From Gymnopilus junonius (lineage: Eukaryota > Basidiomycota > Agaricomycetes > Agaricales > Galerinaceae), in NCBI GenBank assembly GCA_015501075.1, contig JADNYJ010000358.1:1-33104 (forward strand): DNA of 33,104 nt, written 5' to 3'. The first letter of the stretch is position 1; each line of letters begins with the position of its first letter. Under the pieces are notes generated by a model, which ran no database searches, had not been told where the DNA came from, and saw only the letters and a list, made by a program, of their open reading frames with translations. This document shows positions 1-11,453 of this stretch, piece after piece. Made by a program: the position numbers and the translations under genes.

Positions 1-40
1 ATCCCATCATCATGAGGCCAAAGAATTTTCAGAACACAAA

Positions 41-335
41 TTCAACGGAGAAATCCAGGTGAATTCAATGAGATGGTCCTGCTCGAAATAAGTAATCAGG
101 GGAACAGCGTTGCCCAGATTCATCGGAGCAATCCACACGAATCGAAGCGGAGGGAGGCGCGACTTGGTTGAAGGGTATTCACAGGAGCAATCCATGTGAA
201 TTCGGCGTAATGGGGCGGCTGTAGATGAAAGTCCAACTTGAAGGTGACGGTCCTGTTAGAAATAAAATCAAAGACATGATTTTGCTCGGATTCGTCGGAG
301 AAATCCACACGAATCCGAGCGGAAGGTGCGAGTTG
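41..335. repeat. Degenerate tandem repeat with a roughly 25-45 bp core
   Basis: A core of the form TTC-N3-GGAG-N-AATCCA-N4-GAAT occurs four times, at about 41-66, 119-163, 179-203 and 291-337. The longest pair (119-163 and 291-337) also shares the flank AGCGGA-GG-GCG. Both long copies are preceded by a matching GGTCCTG-N3-GAAATAA segment (about 76-92 and 249-265). The layout is therefore two larger units, 41-163 and 179-337, each about 120-160 bp. On the minus strand each core can be read as a short W-I-[SA]-P-x-N peptide, but the spacing is not a constant multiple of three, so I do not call a protein. No gene is visible in 336-617. Confidence 0.6.
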
Positions 336-1032
336 GCGGAAGGCAGACAAGAGAGAGCGCTGCTCGGATGAGTGGGAGGAGCGGATGAGTGGGATGATGA
401 CGGAGATGGGAGTCTTCCCCGTTGGGATTGTTTCCAAGAGGGCCCAATGGCAAACAAATGACAGTTAGGATGCCCTGAGCCTGCTCATTTTTCAGCGTTT
501 CTTTTTCTAATAACATATTATACTATAGAACAAATCTATGCTACTGTTACATTGTGCATATTATGATGGTAATGCAATGAGTGAAATAAGTACGGCGTAA
601 CCAGGCGAGCTAAGGGTTTAGTCGACCTCCTCTACACCCTCTTCGCTTGCTCCTTGGAAGCTTCTTGTGAGCTGTCGAGCCAGGTCTCGTTGACGCGAGA
701 CTCGAGCTTGCGCTCGAGTTTACCGGCAGGCTCCTCGTCAGTCAACGAATTGCGGAGGTTGAGGGCATACGACTTCAGAGCATTCTTGGCAGTTATTCGA
801 GCGGCGGCGACTTGGTTCTCGGCTAGAAAAAGAAAAGAGTCCGCACACTCGCCCTCGCAGACTTGGGTTGATTGCCGGAGTTGGTTGGGAAGATCTCGAG
901 TTCCTGATGGGGACGGTAGTGATACGCTTGCTGAGAGGAGTCATGATACCACCCGCAGTCTCGAGAAGGAGCAGGTTTTAGGTGCCAGAGAGAATAACAG
1001 CCTGGACAGCAGCACCGTAGGCAACGGCCTCA

Positions 1033-1725
<693 letters not shown>

Positions 1726-1763
1726 TCATCTTGTGGAGGACCGTGGACGAATCTCTTTGGAGA

Positions 1764-1834
1764 CTGAAGGTAAGTGATTAGCACAATATCGCACAATATC
1801 GCATCGCGATAGAAGAAGAAAGAAAAAAACTTAC
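1764..1834 (-). other. Fossil intron inside the Hsp70 pseudogene
   Basis: On the minus strand GTAAGTTTTTTTC begins at 1834 and ends in CTTCAG at 1764 (71 nt). It separates the YIEVGYRDEK segment from the SPKEI segment, which matches the family's SPEEI. It contains a 10-bp direct duplication of CACAATATCG. Confidence 0.75.
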
Positions 1835-2512
1835 GGATAAACTTTACTTCTCGTCGCGATACCCGACCTCGATGTATGGCCTAGGCTTACCGTCCCTGCT
1901 GAAGGCCTTGAATGAGACGAGAGTGCTGCCGAAGAAAGCTCTTCGAAACGAGGACGGGTGAGGAAGTGTAGAAGTCGATATTCTCGACGAGAGAGTCAAT
2001 TTCAACGGAGATGTGGATGGCGGAAGAAAGGGTACGCTTGGTACGCTCGGAAGCCGTGTGGAGACGACGAAAAGCACGAGGGTTGGAGGAGAGAGTCGAG
2101 ACCATACCATAGGCGATGGCAGCGACTGTGGGCAGACGTTGAGATCCGAGATTGGCCTTGCGTCCTTGCTGGTCTGCATCTGGGGACGTTGAAGTAGGCA
2201 GGGACAGTGACGACGGAGCTGTTAACGGTGGTACCGAGGCATGGATGAGTTGAACTTCAGCGTCGTCGAATTTACGACCAATCAGACGCTTGGCGTCGAA
2301 CACACTATTAATGCCTCTGGTCAGAAAGATGTTTGCCAGAAAAATAAAGATAAAAAATGTACGTGTTATGGGGGTTCATAGCGACCTGGTTCTTGGCGGC
2401 GTCACCGATCAGACGCTCGTTATCGGAGAAGGAGACATAGGAAGGGATGATTCGGTTTCCTTAGTCGTTGGCAATGATTTCTACATGGTCGTTTTGCCAG
2501 ACACTGACACAT

Positions 2513-2570
2513 CTGAAGAATGAGCAGTGAGCAAGAGACCAGAAAAACACGAAAAAAAAATGAAACATAC
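2513..2570 (-). other. Fossil first intron of the Hsp70 pseudogene
   Basis: Minus-strand GTATGTTTCA at 2570 to TTCTTCAG at 2513 (58 nt, phase 2). Joining the flanks restores the Hsp70 signature DLGTTYS-CVSVWQ exactly, so the splice sites survived although the gene is dead. Confidence 0.8.
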
Positions 2571-2857
2571 GAGTATGTGGTGCCAAGATCAATATTGATG
2601 GCTTTTGATTAAGACATAGCGTATTAGGGGACTGTCGAACCTGAGATGTGGAATATGGAAAGAAAAGTAAACTCTGAACAGGACGGCCCATAGTGGCAAC
2701 AGTCGGATCGGTCACAAGCAAACACGTGAACGGCTCCGATTGATATCTTTCATCGTCCTCCTTTCATTGTCATCGCCCGCTCACCTACCCCCTTTATGAC
2801 CTGCTATTCATCTCACTTGTCCTGTATTTCTTGTTTTATATTACGGATTATTTTAGG

Positions 2858-2936
2858 CTTTGCAAGTTTTTTAAACGGCAAACCTCTCTTTCAACTTCTC
2901 CCTCAATATCGCTTTGCAAGTTTTCCAAACGGCAAA
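2858..2936 (+). repeat. Pair of 25-bp direct repeats upstream of the Tnp2 gene
   Basis: CTTTGCAAGTTTT-(TT or CC)-AAACGGCAAA occurs at 2858-2882 and 2912-2936, differing at two bases and offset by 54 bp. Each copy is bounded by TTTGC and GCAAA, a small inverted repeat. The position about 40-120 bp before the transposase start fits a subterminal transposase-binding region or part of the promoter; this role is inferred. Confidence 0.8.
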
Positions 2937-2974
2937 GTGATCTCTTGGCTCTCTCTAAGGGCTCAATCTTGAAT

Positions 2975-5900
2975 ATGCCATCGCGAAGTACAACGTACGA
3001 GTGCTTCTGTAGACTTTGCACCAAGGACTCCTCTCTTGGCCATGATAGCAAACCCAGAGGCAAAATTCTCCCAATTTCTCAGAAAGCTGCTCACAAAGCT
3101 CGTCTTGCGGCCGAGGATGAAGCACTTCGACAGGCCGCTGTAATAGATGCAGCCACAGAAGCCTTCAAGTCCCTTTCACTCATTGATTCATCTATTGGAG
3201 TAACAGCTTCTTCCAGCGCGGCTGTTGTATCACCTGTGAATCGGCCCACTTTCAACCGTCCGCCGAAGAGCGAGCGTAGCAAGCACACTCAAACGGCGCA
3301 TGCTGTCCTTGATATCGTTGAGCAGCGCATCAAAGCATGCCTCCTCAGGATTGACCAGACTCCCACTCTGGAGACTCTGGTTTTTGCAGAAGATGAACTC
3401 GTCCGTCTGCAGACCTTATTCAGCAATGTCAAGCGATCGGTGGAATCTGTTGTGGCCCGAAAGGCTGTCATTGGTCCTGAGCTATCGAAACTTCACAATC
3501 AGATTTCTGGACTACGTCAGCTACGTCCAGCGGTGGATGAACCTTTGAAGTACGATTCAAGTAAGTTTCTATACGAAATCTTTTCATGAATTCAAGTAAC
3601 ATGTATTTCTATTAGGTCACCATTTCAATTTCGCCATCGATGAATACCATCCTCTCTCTCAGATTGCTATTTTCATTGTGGTTGTTGCATTTATTATGAT
3701 GAGTCTCAGTAGGCGCCTGAGCGAGCTCCTTCTTGGCCTTTTATCAATCCTCGTATCTTGTGCATTTCGCAGTATAGACAACAATATGACTGCCTTGCCG
3801 CAATTCATCCTCAACCAAATACCTCGCACATTACAAACCATTTTATCGAAGTTTGTTTTAGATGGCAAAATGACGACCTACATTGTTTGTGAAACATGCC
3901 ATTTCACATATGCACCTACTTTTTCCCTGGGCTCCAATACACCTACATATCCTGAATATTGTAGTAACCGCCCTCTCCCTGACTCTGACATATGCATGAC
4001 GAAACTGGTGTCCGATGACAAAGCGCCTCTCAAAAGTTTGTCTATCCTCACTTCCATGACTATGTCGCAGGTCTTCTGGCTCACACGGATTTAGAGGACA
4101 TGATTGATGGTGCCTGCGATCATTTAATGCAATCTTTCGAGCAGAAGCAACCTGTTCACCACATTTCGGATGTATTTGAGGCTGAATTTATTCGCGGGTT
4201 TAAAGGCCCAGACAAAACTCGCCTTTTTGTTGACAGACCAGGTACTGAGGCGCGTCTTCTTTTTGCTTTCAATTTCGACTTTTTCGCTGTCGAGGGCATG
4301 AAGCTGAGGGGTGCTAGCCAGTCATGTGGGATTCTTAGTGCAGTGTGCTTAAACCTTCCTCTCAGCATTCGATACAAGCCGGAAAATATGTACCTTGCTA
4401 TAGTTCCCGGCCCTGATGAACCTCACTTGACTGAGGTCAACCACTACATACGGCCATTTGTTGATGACCTTGTTGACTCATGGGAGAAAGGGGTCTACTA
4501 CTCACGAACAGCCAATCATCCTGAAGGTAGAATGTCTCGCAGCGCTGCGATTCTGGGTGTTTGTGACCTCCCTGCTGCACGTAAGATTAGTCAACTAGCA
4601 GGACATAGCAGCAACCATTTTTGCTCGAGATGCAAGTGTTTCCACCTCTCGAATGTGAACAGAACCGACACTGATTCACCTGACTGGGCTCCAAAGCATC
4701 GCGAGGAGGTACTTGAACGGGCTGAAGAATGGAAACATGCACCTTCAGCAAAGGATCAAGAGAAATTGTTTACTCGCTATGGTGTTCGTTGGTCAGAGCT
4801 ATGGCGCCTTCCATATTGGGAACCAAGCTGCATGCTGTCTGTTGATGTGATGCATTGTGGATTTGAAGGCTGCGCTCAGTTTCAATTTCGTAGTGTACTT
4901 GGCCTTACTCAGGCAAAAGCCGAGGAAAAGACAGATGTTGGCCCTTCTTTGATTATGACTTTATGCTTCCCGATGAGGCCTATAAATCTAGGGAAAAGCT
5001 AGATAAAGATGACCTAAAGGATATTGCTAGTATCCATCGGTTGCTTGTTTCTCCGAGGCAAAGCCTGGAAAGTGATGACATTCCAGAGGACAATCTTGCG
5101 CAGCTAACAACTTCCCTCTCACGAAAAAGAAAGAAAGCTTTGGCATTTGTGTCTGATAGTGTTGGCGCTAAGCCAGCTGTGCCGGAAAGGTTTACCAGTG
5201 GCCGCTTCACAAAAGACCATTATGCACAAGGACTTACCAATTGGGTATGCCACTTCCTTTTACCACATGTACAACTACTGAGATTTTCCTGCAGCGTCGG
5301 GCCTTCCCACTTCTCCCAAAGTCTACCCCTGGCATGCCTAAATTTGCTACCATGCATGTCATGGATCGCATCAGAGAAGTCATACATGATACAGACACTC
5401 CTTCATGGCTCCGTTCAGTCCCTTATAACTTTGGACATGCAGCTGCTGGTTCTCTCAAGGCAGATGAATGGCGTACAATGTCAACTATCTATCTTCCAAT
5501 TGCTCTGGTTAGCGTTTGGGGTGAAGGAACAATTCATCCAACACTGGCTATTGCATCCTCCCTCCGCCAAGTATTGGACCACACAATGGACCTGGTCTCT
5601 GCAATGTCTCTGGTTGGCATGCGTACTATGACAGAACATCGTATGTCTTCCTATCATCGGTACATACTGGGTGGGTAAAAAGGTTACCGGAGCTTCATCC
5701 CGAGATTGATGGGCGTGTCAACAACCACATGGCCATTCATATCTATGACTTCCTCTGCCTTTTTGGGCCTGTCCACTCATGGTGGTGTTTTCCTTTTGAA
5801 CGCCTGGTGGGCCAGCTACAACGTCTTCCCACTAATCACAAGTTTGGTATGTCAAGTACTATCATCTGACAACATAAACTCATCCTCTTAAAAGGTGAAC

Positions 5901-6614
5901 TAGAAGTCTCAATGTTGACATCATTTAATCGGGCTGGAAAGCTAAAACGGTGGTTAACACATCCCGATCGCTCGCCCATCATGAAAGAGTGTGAGGCTGT
6001 ATTTGACAAAGCATTTGGGTTAGGACCATTACATCAAGAAGAATCTGAGGATGAAACAGTGTCATCCTCTGCTTTCCGTCCAGTACCTTCACCATTGAGT
6101 AAGCTCTTTACTGACCGAAGAGTTGCTCTTCGAGCACGCCACCGCTTTGATGATACCTTCTTTTCTCGGGCTAGTACACATGTTGGTAATAGCCTTGTGC
6201 TTTATCATCCTACAGGCGATGTTTCGAAACCCATTCAGCCAGCTTCAATTCAATATATTGTCATACGAGAAAACAGTGAAGTTGTTTATGTTGTTCGGCG
6301 CCAGCTTCCAGCATCATCACAGGTGGTTGACCCATTTCATTTTACCCCCATTTCCCAGCCAAAATTTATTCTCCGGGCCTCTCAACTGACTTGGAAATTA
6401 TTCACCCTGAATGGATTATGTCTCATTATGCACGCTGGAGTCTGGATAAGGACCGGACAGTTATTTTAACACTTTCGCGGGTGAGTATCCTCTTTTACAT
6501 TGTACACAGAGATTCTCATTTCATCTTAGGACTGATTCATTCATTGTACACTGTTACTATTTCTTTCACTTTTGCTCATAGATGGACCTCATTTTCTTAC
6601 TTATAATATTATGA
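2975..6614 (+). CDS. Tnp2-family (CACTA/EnSpm-like) transposase, frame interrupted by four single-base losses
   Basis: This is a DDE-type transposase that would cut and move the surrounding element. Exons: 2975-3560, 3616-5244, 5295-5846, 5895-6480 and 6582-6614; all introns are GT-AG (48-101 nt). The product starts with a Cys cluster (CFCRLC). It continues through VCDLPAARK (about 4560), HFCSRCKCF, RYGVRWSELWRLPYWEP, LSVDVMHCGFEG (about 4840-4870), then FGHAAAGSLKADEWRT (about 5429-5476), GPVHSWWCFPFERL (about 5767-5808) and a C-terminal SHYARWSLDKDR block. These are typical of basidiomycete Tnp2 proteins. The frame steps back by one base at about 4033, 4947, 5670 and 6365, in or beside short A, T, G and A runs. 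With one base restored at each, the exons total 3390 nt (1129 aa) and I saw no stop. Either base-calling errors or a young dead copy. The start MPSRSTT at 2975 is preferred over an upstream in-frame ATG whose extension is repeat-derived. Confidence 0.85.
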
Positions 6615-6700
6615 GCCCTCATGAGAGCTATGTATCTTTAGGGACCAGTACAGTCTGTATACATGTGAATGCCTGATGAGCGACCATACATCATTGATAC

Positions 6701-6733
6701 AGTGGGCAATGAGCGGGCAATTAGTGGGCAATT
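6701..6733 (+). repeat. Three tandem 11-bp repeats downstream of the Tnp2 gene
   Basis: AG(T/C)GGGCAAT(G/T) starts at 6701, 6712 and 6723 with an exact 11-bp period, about one helical turn. The place, about 90 bp after the stop codon, fits subterminal repeats of the transposon end. Confidence 0.7.
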
Positions 6734-7463
6734 GCTGCGTGAAAATTTTGCATTTGAAATATAAAATCATATCTAGGGAATTTGTGGATAGAAAAGTATA
6801 TTTAATGTCCAAAAAATTTTAACACTGTTCTTAATACTATAAATGTGATGTATCCTGTTGAATTAATTTCATTTCGAATGCTGGATTTTTTTTTTTGTCG
6901 TATGCATTTTAAATATGGATACTCCCTTTCAAAAAAGTTGTGTTTAAAATATTGGAACTGCTGCAAAGGTCATTTTTATTTCCCAAAATATTTCAAATGC
7001 TCAGATATTGCATATGTGATTGAGGACATTAAATGCAGATTTAATTTATATGTGAACCGGCATTTCAACTGCTCAATCTGATTTTTGAAACAAATTTAAA
7101 GTCCCTTTAAATTAGTAAACTCCCGATGTGTGAATGGCTGAGGGAGATGAGGCGTTGATCATTACCTGGCGCCTTCCTGGGAGCCAAAAGTTGAAAGACG
7201 GTTCGATCAACGGCAACGGATGTAGCTGATGCCCCGGATCAAAGTGCGCGACAGGTCCGAGTCAGTTCTTTGCTTGTTTCTGTTTTTCCACCTGGCTTGG
7301 CCCTTGAGGGCTCCCAGCCTCCCCTCGCCTAAAGTTCCAGTGGTAGACTGGAGATATCACGGTTCTCTCAAGTGTCATGCGTCCAATATCTGCTGTGCGA
7401 CTCGCTTTACGGCGGTCATTTATACCCATTTCGTTCCCAGATACCAAAGACCCACCATTTTTA
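6734..7463. other. AT-rich non-coding stretch
   Basis: 6734-7110 is strongly AT-rich with short A and T runs, and no supported gene. From about 7380 the DNA is recognisably similar to the sequence just upstream of the minus-strand kinase (around 10560-10670). The kinase duplication therefore included some 5' flank. Confidence 0.5.
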
Positions 7464-7900
7464 TGAAGCACCAGTTGCTTTTAGCGCGACTATCTCCTAT
7501 TCGAACCCTTCAAACAGCAGCTTCTTCTAAGGAGGTTCCGCAGCCTGTGATCTCCTTTGAAGAGCTTCCTGCGAACGCCACGTTCGAGGAAGAGGAGGTG
7601 CCGGAATATGATCCCAAGGCCTTCTTTCCTGTGAAGCTTGGGGAGGTCATTTGCGGTGAGTATCCCGTGTAGCTTTGGACATTCCTTGATTAAAGGCCAT
7701 GCCTCACAGAGATGATGCATACTTGACTTTGAAGGTCTGTACCTTGGCAAAAGTTGACAGCGTCGTAACTCCCCAGTACGAGAACGAAATCGCTGCTTCC
7801 AGACATCTTCAGGAAGTGTGCGCTGATGATGAAGGCCAGCAGTATGTGCGGACAGTTCTAGATGATTTCGTTGTTACTGGTCCTCATGGGCAGCACCTTG
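7464..7900 (+). pseudogene. 5' fragment of an SRPK-like kinase gene lacking the ATP-binding loop
   Basis: This is an inverted paralogue of the kinase at 9081-10555. Exon 1 (7464-7655) encodes a leader ending in FEEEEVPEYDPKAFFPVKLGEV. A 54-nt intron (7656-7709, GT-AG) follows, then an exon with AYLTLKVC (the beta-3 lysine) and VRTVLDDFVVTGPHGQH. Compared with the other copy, about 70 bp are missing immediately before the intron. These encode exactly the RYQV to STVWLCRD segment, that is the glycine-rich loop. The loss also shifts the frame, so a working kinase is impossible. Similarity ends abruptly after GPHGQH at about 7900; the catalytic loop and C-lobe are absent. Confidence 0.85.
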
Positions 7901-8407
7901 CCCATCAGCTTCTGTTTGAGTGTTACCATCATTTCGTCAACTCCCCGAACTGCCGACGGAGAAAGAGGATACAATCTAAACGAGAGGCAGAAGTCACAAC
8001 TCTCCTCAAGTGCTTTCAAACCCTTCCACGACCTTTTGTCATTGGGACGCTTGAGTGGCCTGGCCCTACTGAAGTTCGCTATCATCCTCGCGGCGCTGAC
8101 CTTAGGCGCCGACATAACCGACCTCATCATGGTCTGGAAACTCTCCGATCAGTCAACTATGGAACATATTCAATGAACCTCTTTCTTGGGAACATACGAG
8201 TCGGATTTGCTTACAGCAAGTATGATAGCCAACTTCAAATCAGCGACGACAAAGAACCAAGATTCGAAGAAACTGAAATTCATTTAGAGATATCTACGGA
8301 AATCTTACCTCCCACTCAAACTGGGATAACTATGTTCATCCCGATATCTATATCCATCCCCCACAATCCTGATATCTGTACCATCGACGGATTCCTCGCC
8401 ACATAAC
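7901..8407 (+). other. Open but unrecognised sequence after the kinase fragment
   Basis: The frame of the kinase fragment stays open to 8406, but the encoded residues no longer resemble the kinase and I recognise no family. This is probably chance open sequence at a rearrangement junction. Confidence 0.3.
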
Positions 8408-8838
8408 ATCGTATTGAGTCCTATGACAATTTCCCCATGTACAAACTTCTGGTCGAAGATGCTGCAGGGAACCCCCAATTTCGCACTGAAGACTTGAAAG
8501 CCTGACTTGCCGGAACAAAGCACGAAAACTGGCGAGGCTTTTTGTCACCGAAATGGGCTGGGCAATCGATGTATCTAACGAAGACAAAGGGTCAGGATTT
8601 TGCTATGGATAATTGTTTCGATGTCACTATCGAAGAATGGGCATCGATACTTCGTAGGGGGTGTAAAGGTTTGGAAGATTTGTTGGCGCCAGAAATTAGG
8701 AATGTCAGGTTCATGGAACCGATATTGTGGGCAGCCCGACATTGGCGACATGGAGGAAGTCCAGAGGTGCATTCAAGACAGGTATCTTCGGCCATGAAGA
8801 TAGCGTTTCGAATCCTAGATGACGTGGAGGCCAGTTGA
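8408..8838 (+). pseudogene. Unrecognised coding relic
   Basis: One frame reads for about 140 codons with a single internal TGA (at about 8503). It begins near RIESYDNFPMYKLLVED and continues with ENWRGFLSPKWAGQ, DVTIEEWASILRRG and WAARHWRHGG before the stop at 8838. The composition looks protein-like rather than random, but I do not recognise the family. It could be a decayed fragment of a fungal-specific gene captured between the two kinase copies. Confidence 0.3.
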
Positions 8839-9080
8839 AATTGTTTTGTTGCCAGAAGGAAAATCCGCCATATATTTACTGGTGAAGCCGTGATCATGAC
8901 CAGCCTTCGGCCCATCGCCCCTCAACGCCAACCTGTGATTGACTCCTCGCGGCTCAGTGGGAACTAATGTCGCATCTGAAGGCCATATGGAGAATAACGG
9001 TCCTCGTATCCGTAATGTCGACTCGCTTCTGGGAATTTTAAACAATCGTCACAACAATCTGGGTGAATCATTGGCTGCTC

Positions 9081-10555
9081 TCAAAGGCCTGGTTTCTCCA
9101 GATAAGGCTGCATCAACCACTCATCCCAGATCAAGTCCTCTGCCGTGGGACGCTCTTCTGGGAGCCAACGCAGAACGCTTCGCACAAACGCCATGAGGAG
9201 TTCCTTGTCTTTCCCTTGGAGGCGATATTCCCTCATCTCGAAAGACTGTTCAGGGATCTCCGTCTTAGCTATCCAGTTACCTGTTCACGTGAATTTCTAT
9301 TAGCGACGACTTAATTTTACGAGGGAGTGATGTATTACCTTCTGAGTCCCAATATTGACGACACTTTTCACTTCTCTGGAGAAACTCCTTCGGGGGCGGT
9401 CCGAGAAGAGAAACCATCTCAGCGAGGTGCTGTTCGTCGTTCAGCATACGATCCTTCAGCGCATAGAAAAGGCGGCCGCCTTCGAAAAGGTCCCAAATCT
9501 GAAAGGGCAGGTCTGAATATATTTACGAGACTCTTTGCAAAAGAAAACTTGCCATCACACCCATTGACCAAATGTCAACTTTTGAGTCCCATTCCATGCC
9601 CAGGATCACTTCAGGAGCTCTGTAAAAATCAGGCATAACATCACCAGTGTGCTTCTTTCCTATCCTTGAGCATCCTAGGTCGCAAAGTACCGGTGGTCCT
9701 TTAGTGAGAGGGGTTGGCCGTGACAGATAGATGGTGTGATCCCGAAGTGTCTTTCGTGGAGCCGGCTGCTCCAGTTCTGTTTGCTCGACAACTGAAAATA
9801 CGGACATATCTGAGTCTTCTACCCCCATAAGTATGTTGTTGGGTGAAATATCTTAGGTTAGTCAGCTTTGTTGGAGGTAGTTATAACAAAGGTTGGATTC
9901 TCTCTCACCTGTATGCACGACATCGCCTTTGTGTAAATAATCAAGCCCCATAAAAATTAATTGGATAATCTGTTGAACGAGGGCCTGATCCAATAAGCGG
10001 TCTGGATGCAGATTGCGAAACTGAGTATAAGTCATGCCAAGAGGTTTGTAGATCAGGCAACGGTGCTGCCCATAAGGGCCAGTAACGACAAAGTCATCTT
10101 GAACTGTCCGCACATACTTGTGGCCTTCGTGATCAGCGCATACTTCCTTAAGGTGTCGGGAAGTAGCGACTTCGTTCTCGGACTGGGGTGTCACGACGCT
10201 GTGGTCTTTGGCCAAGATGCAAACCTTCAAAGTCAAGTATGCGCCATCGCTATAAAGCGAGTGGTATTGGTGAAAGGGAAGGAACGTTCAAAGCAACATG
10301 GGATACTTGCCGCAAATCACGGCACAACCAAACCGTGGAACTGGTACCAAAGCCCTGCTTTGCAATAACCTGATATCTGGAATTGAAAACCTCCCCGAGC
10401 CTCACAGGGTAGAAGTCCTTGGAATCGTACTCCGGGATCTCCTCTTCCTCAAATGTGGCATCTGCAGGAAGCTCCTTAAAAAAGGCTGCTGGTCGCGTAA
10501 GCTCTTCAGAAGAGGTGCCTGTTTGAAACGATCGCGTGGGAGATGGGCGCGCCAT
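9081..10555 (-). CDS. SRPK-like protein kinase (CMGC group), intact
   Basis: Predicted Ser/Thr kinase related to SR-protein kinases. Exons on the minus strand: 10555-10311, 10249-9909, 9851-9553, 9498-9339 and 9280-9081. They total 1245 nt, or 414 aa plus stop, without any correction. Visible motifs: acidic leader FEEEEIPEYDSKDFYPVRLG; glycine loop KQGFGTSSTVW; beta-3 lysine in TLKVC; catalytic loop HTDISPNN (Asp and Asn present, with Ser where many kinases have Lys); DLG in place of DFG, as in SRPKs; APE-type motif YRAPEVILGM; DIWSMGVM; DLFEGGRLF; LAEMVSLLGPPP; and the C-terminal RWLPEERPTAEDL. Introns 10310-10250 and 9552-9499 are GC-AG (donor GCAAGT), while 9908-9852 and 9338-9281 are GT-AG. 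The start is the first ATG after the 5' flank shared with the inverted copy. No SR substrate can be inferred from sequence. Confidence 0.88.
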
Positions 10556-11453
10556 GGTGCCCGTTGAACACACTCCAAGTCGTTGGTGGTGCAATAGAAT
10601 GCTTGTTCTTTGGAATCGAGGAAAGAATGGCGTGATAAATGGCCCCCGTGAAGTGAGGCGGACAGCAAATCTTGACCGCATGACCGTTGACTCTTTGGAA
10701 GGCCCGGTATTATATGGACAAATTTGTCAGCGCAATGGGCCAGGTTGCGATAGCCGCGACCCGTCCCTGGAACTTGTGGGTGCTGTACAGTATGGACCTA
10801 GGATGGGACTTGCTCGCCTTTGAGAAATGTTCATCAGGTCCGGTGATTTGGATGCTTGACGACGAAGGCAAGTACCAATATTACCATTGTTAGAGACCAG
10901 CACATTTGTGGGAATGGAGACTCAAAATTCCTGTCTTCGACATCTTCCGACGCATTTGTTGCTCGAGAAGATGAGGCAGCACAGTTACAAAGGCCGGTGC
11001 AACCTATGCGGAGGTACGATCAGCCCAGTCGATTGAAACGATCAATTAACCGTCAGCCTGGTTGCAGGATTGCTCGAATTCTATAGAAAGCTTCACGGCC
11101 TGTGCAGATCAAGTCATGTTTTCCAATCATTTTCTTGCATTGTAGTCTAACCCATCAAGGAGCCGCGATGCGACGGCGTGGCGATATTCATGATGAACCC
11201 CTCAATATGTCGTAGGAGGGACATAGAACCTCTTCACAAAACGGAGTCAACTTAAATCTAGAAATGCAGTGAAAGGACTGCCGCAAGGAAATAAAGAAGA
11301 AAGACACTTGTGAAATTCAAATCTGTTTGGAAATCTGGCCAAATGATGGGGGTTAAGCGCATAGTTGTCCAAAAACTTCAGGAGCAAACATTCTCACGAC
11401 GTTCGAAATTTGAACTTTCGAGGCTCGTTAACGTCCTCCACAGCCAGCCCACC
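10556..11453. other. Intergenic region between the divergent kinase and NOP10 genes
   Basis: It holds the shared upstream regions of two divergently transcribed genes. About 10560-10670 resembles the flank of the plus-strand kinase fragment. No further gene could be supported. Confidence 0.5.

Larger units (their letters stand above)
2858..6733 (+). mobile_element. Tnp2/CACTA-like DNA transposon, ends not defined
   Basis: One long transposase gene is flanked by the 25-bp direct repeats on the left and three 11-bp repeats on the right. I could not find convincing terminal inverted repeats or a target duplication, so the limits given are the outermost plausible element sequences. A weak lead is GCCCGCTCA on the plus strand at about 2773, which matches the reverse complement of the right-hand 11-bp repeats. 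Confidence 0.5.

Noticed and set aside
2831..2974. Upstream in-frame ATG as start of the Tnp2 protein
   Set aside because: The added residues come from the two 25-bp direct repeats; MPSRSTT with the Cys cluster is the more natural N-terminus.
7130..7225. Possible tRNA: TGGCTGAG box-A-like and GGTTCGATC box-B-like sequence
   Set aside because: The bases around the TTCGATC loop do not pair as a T-stem and no acceptor stem can be formed.
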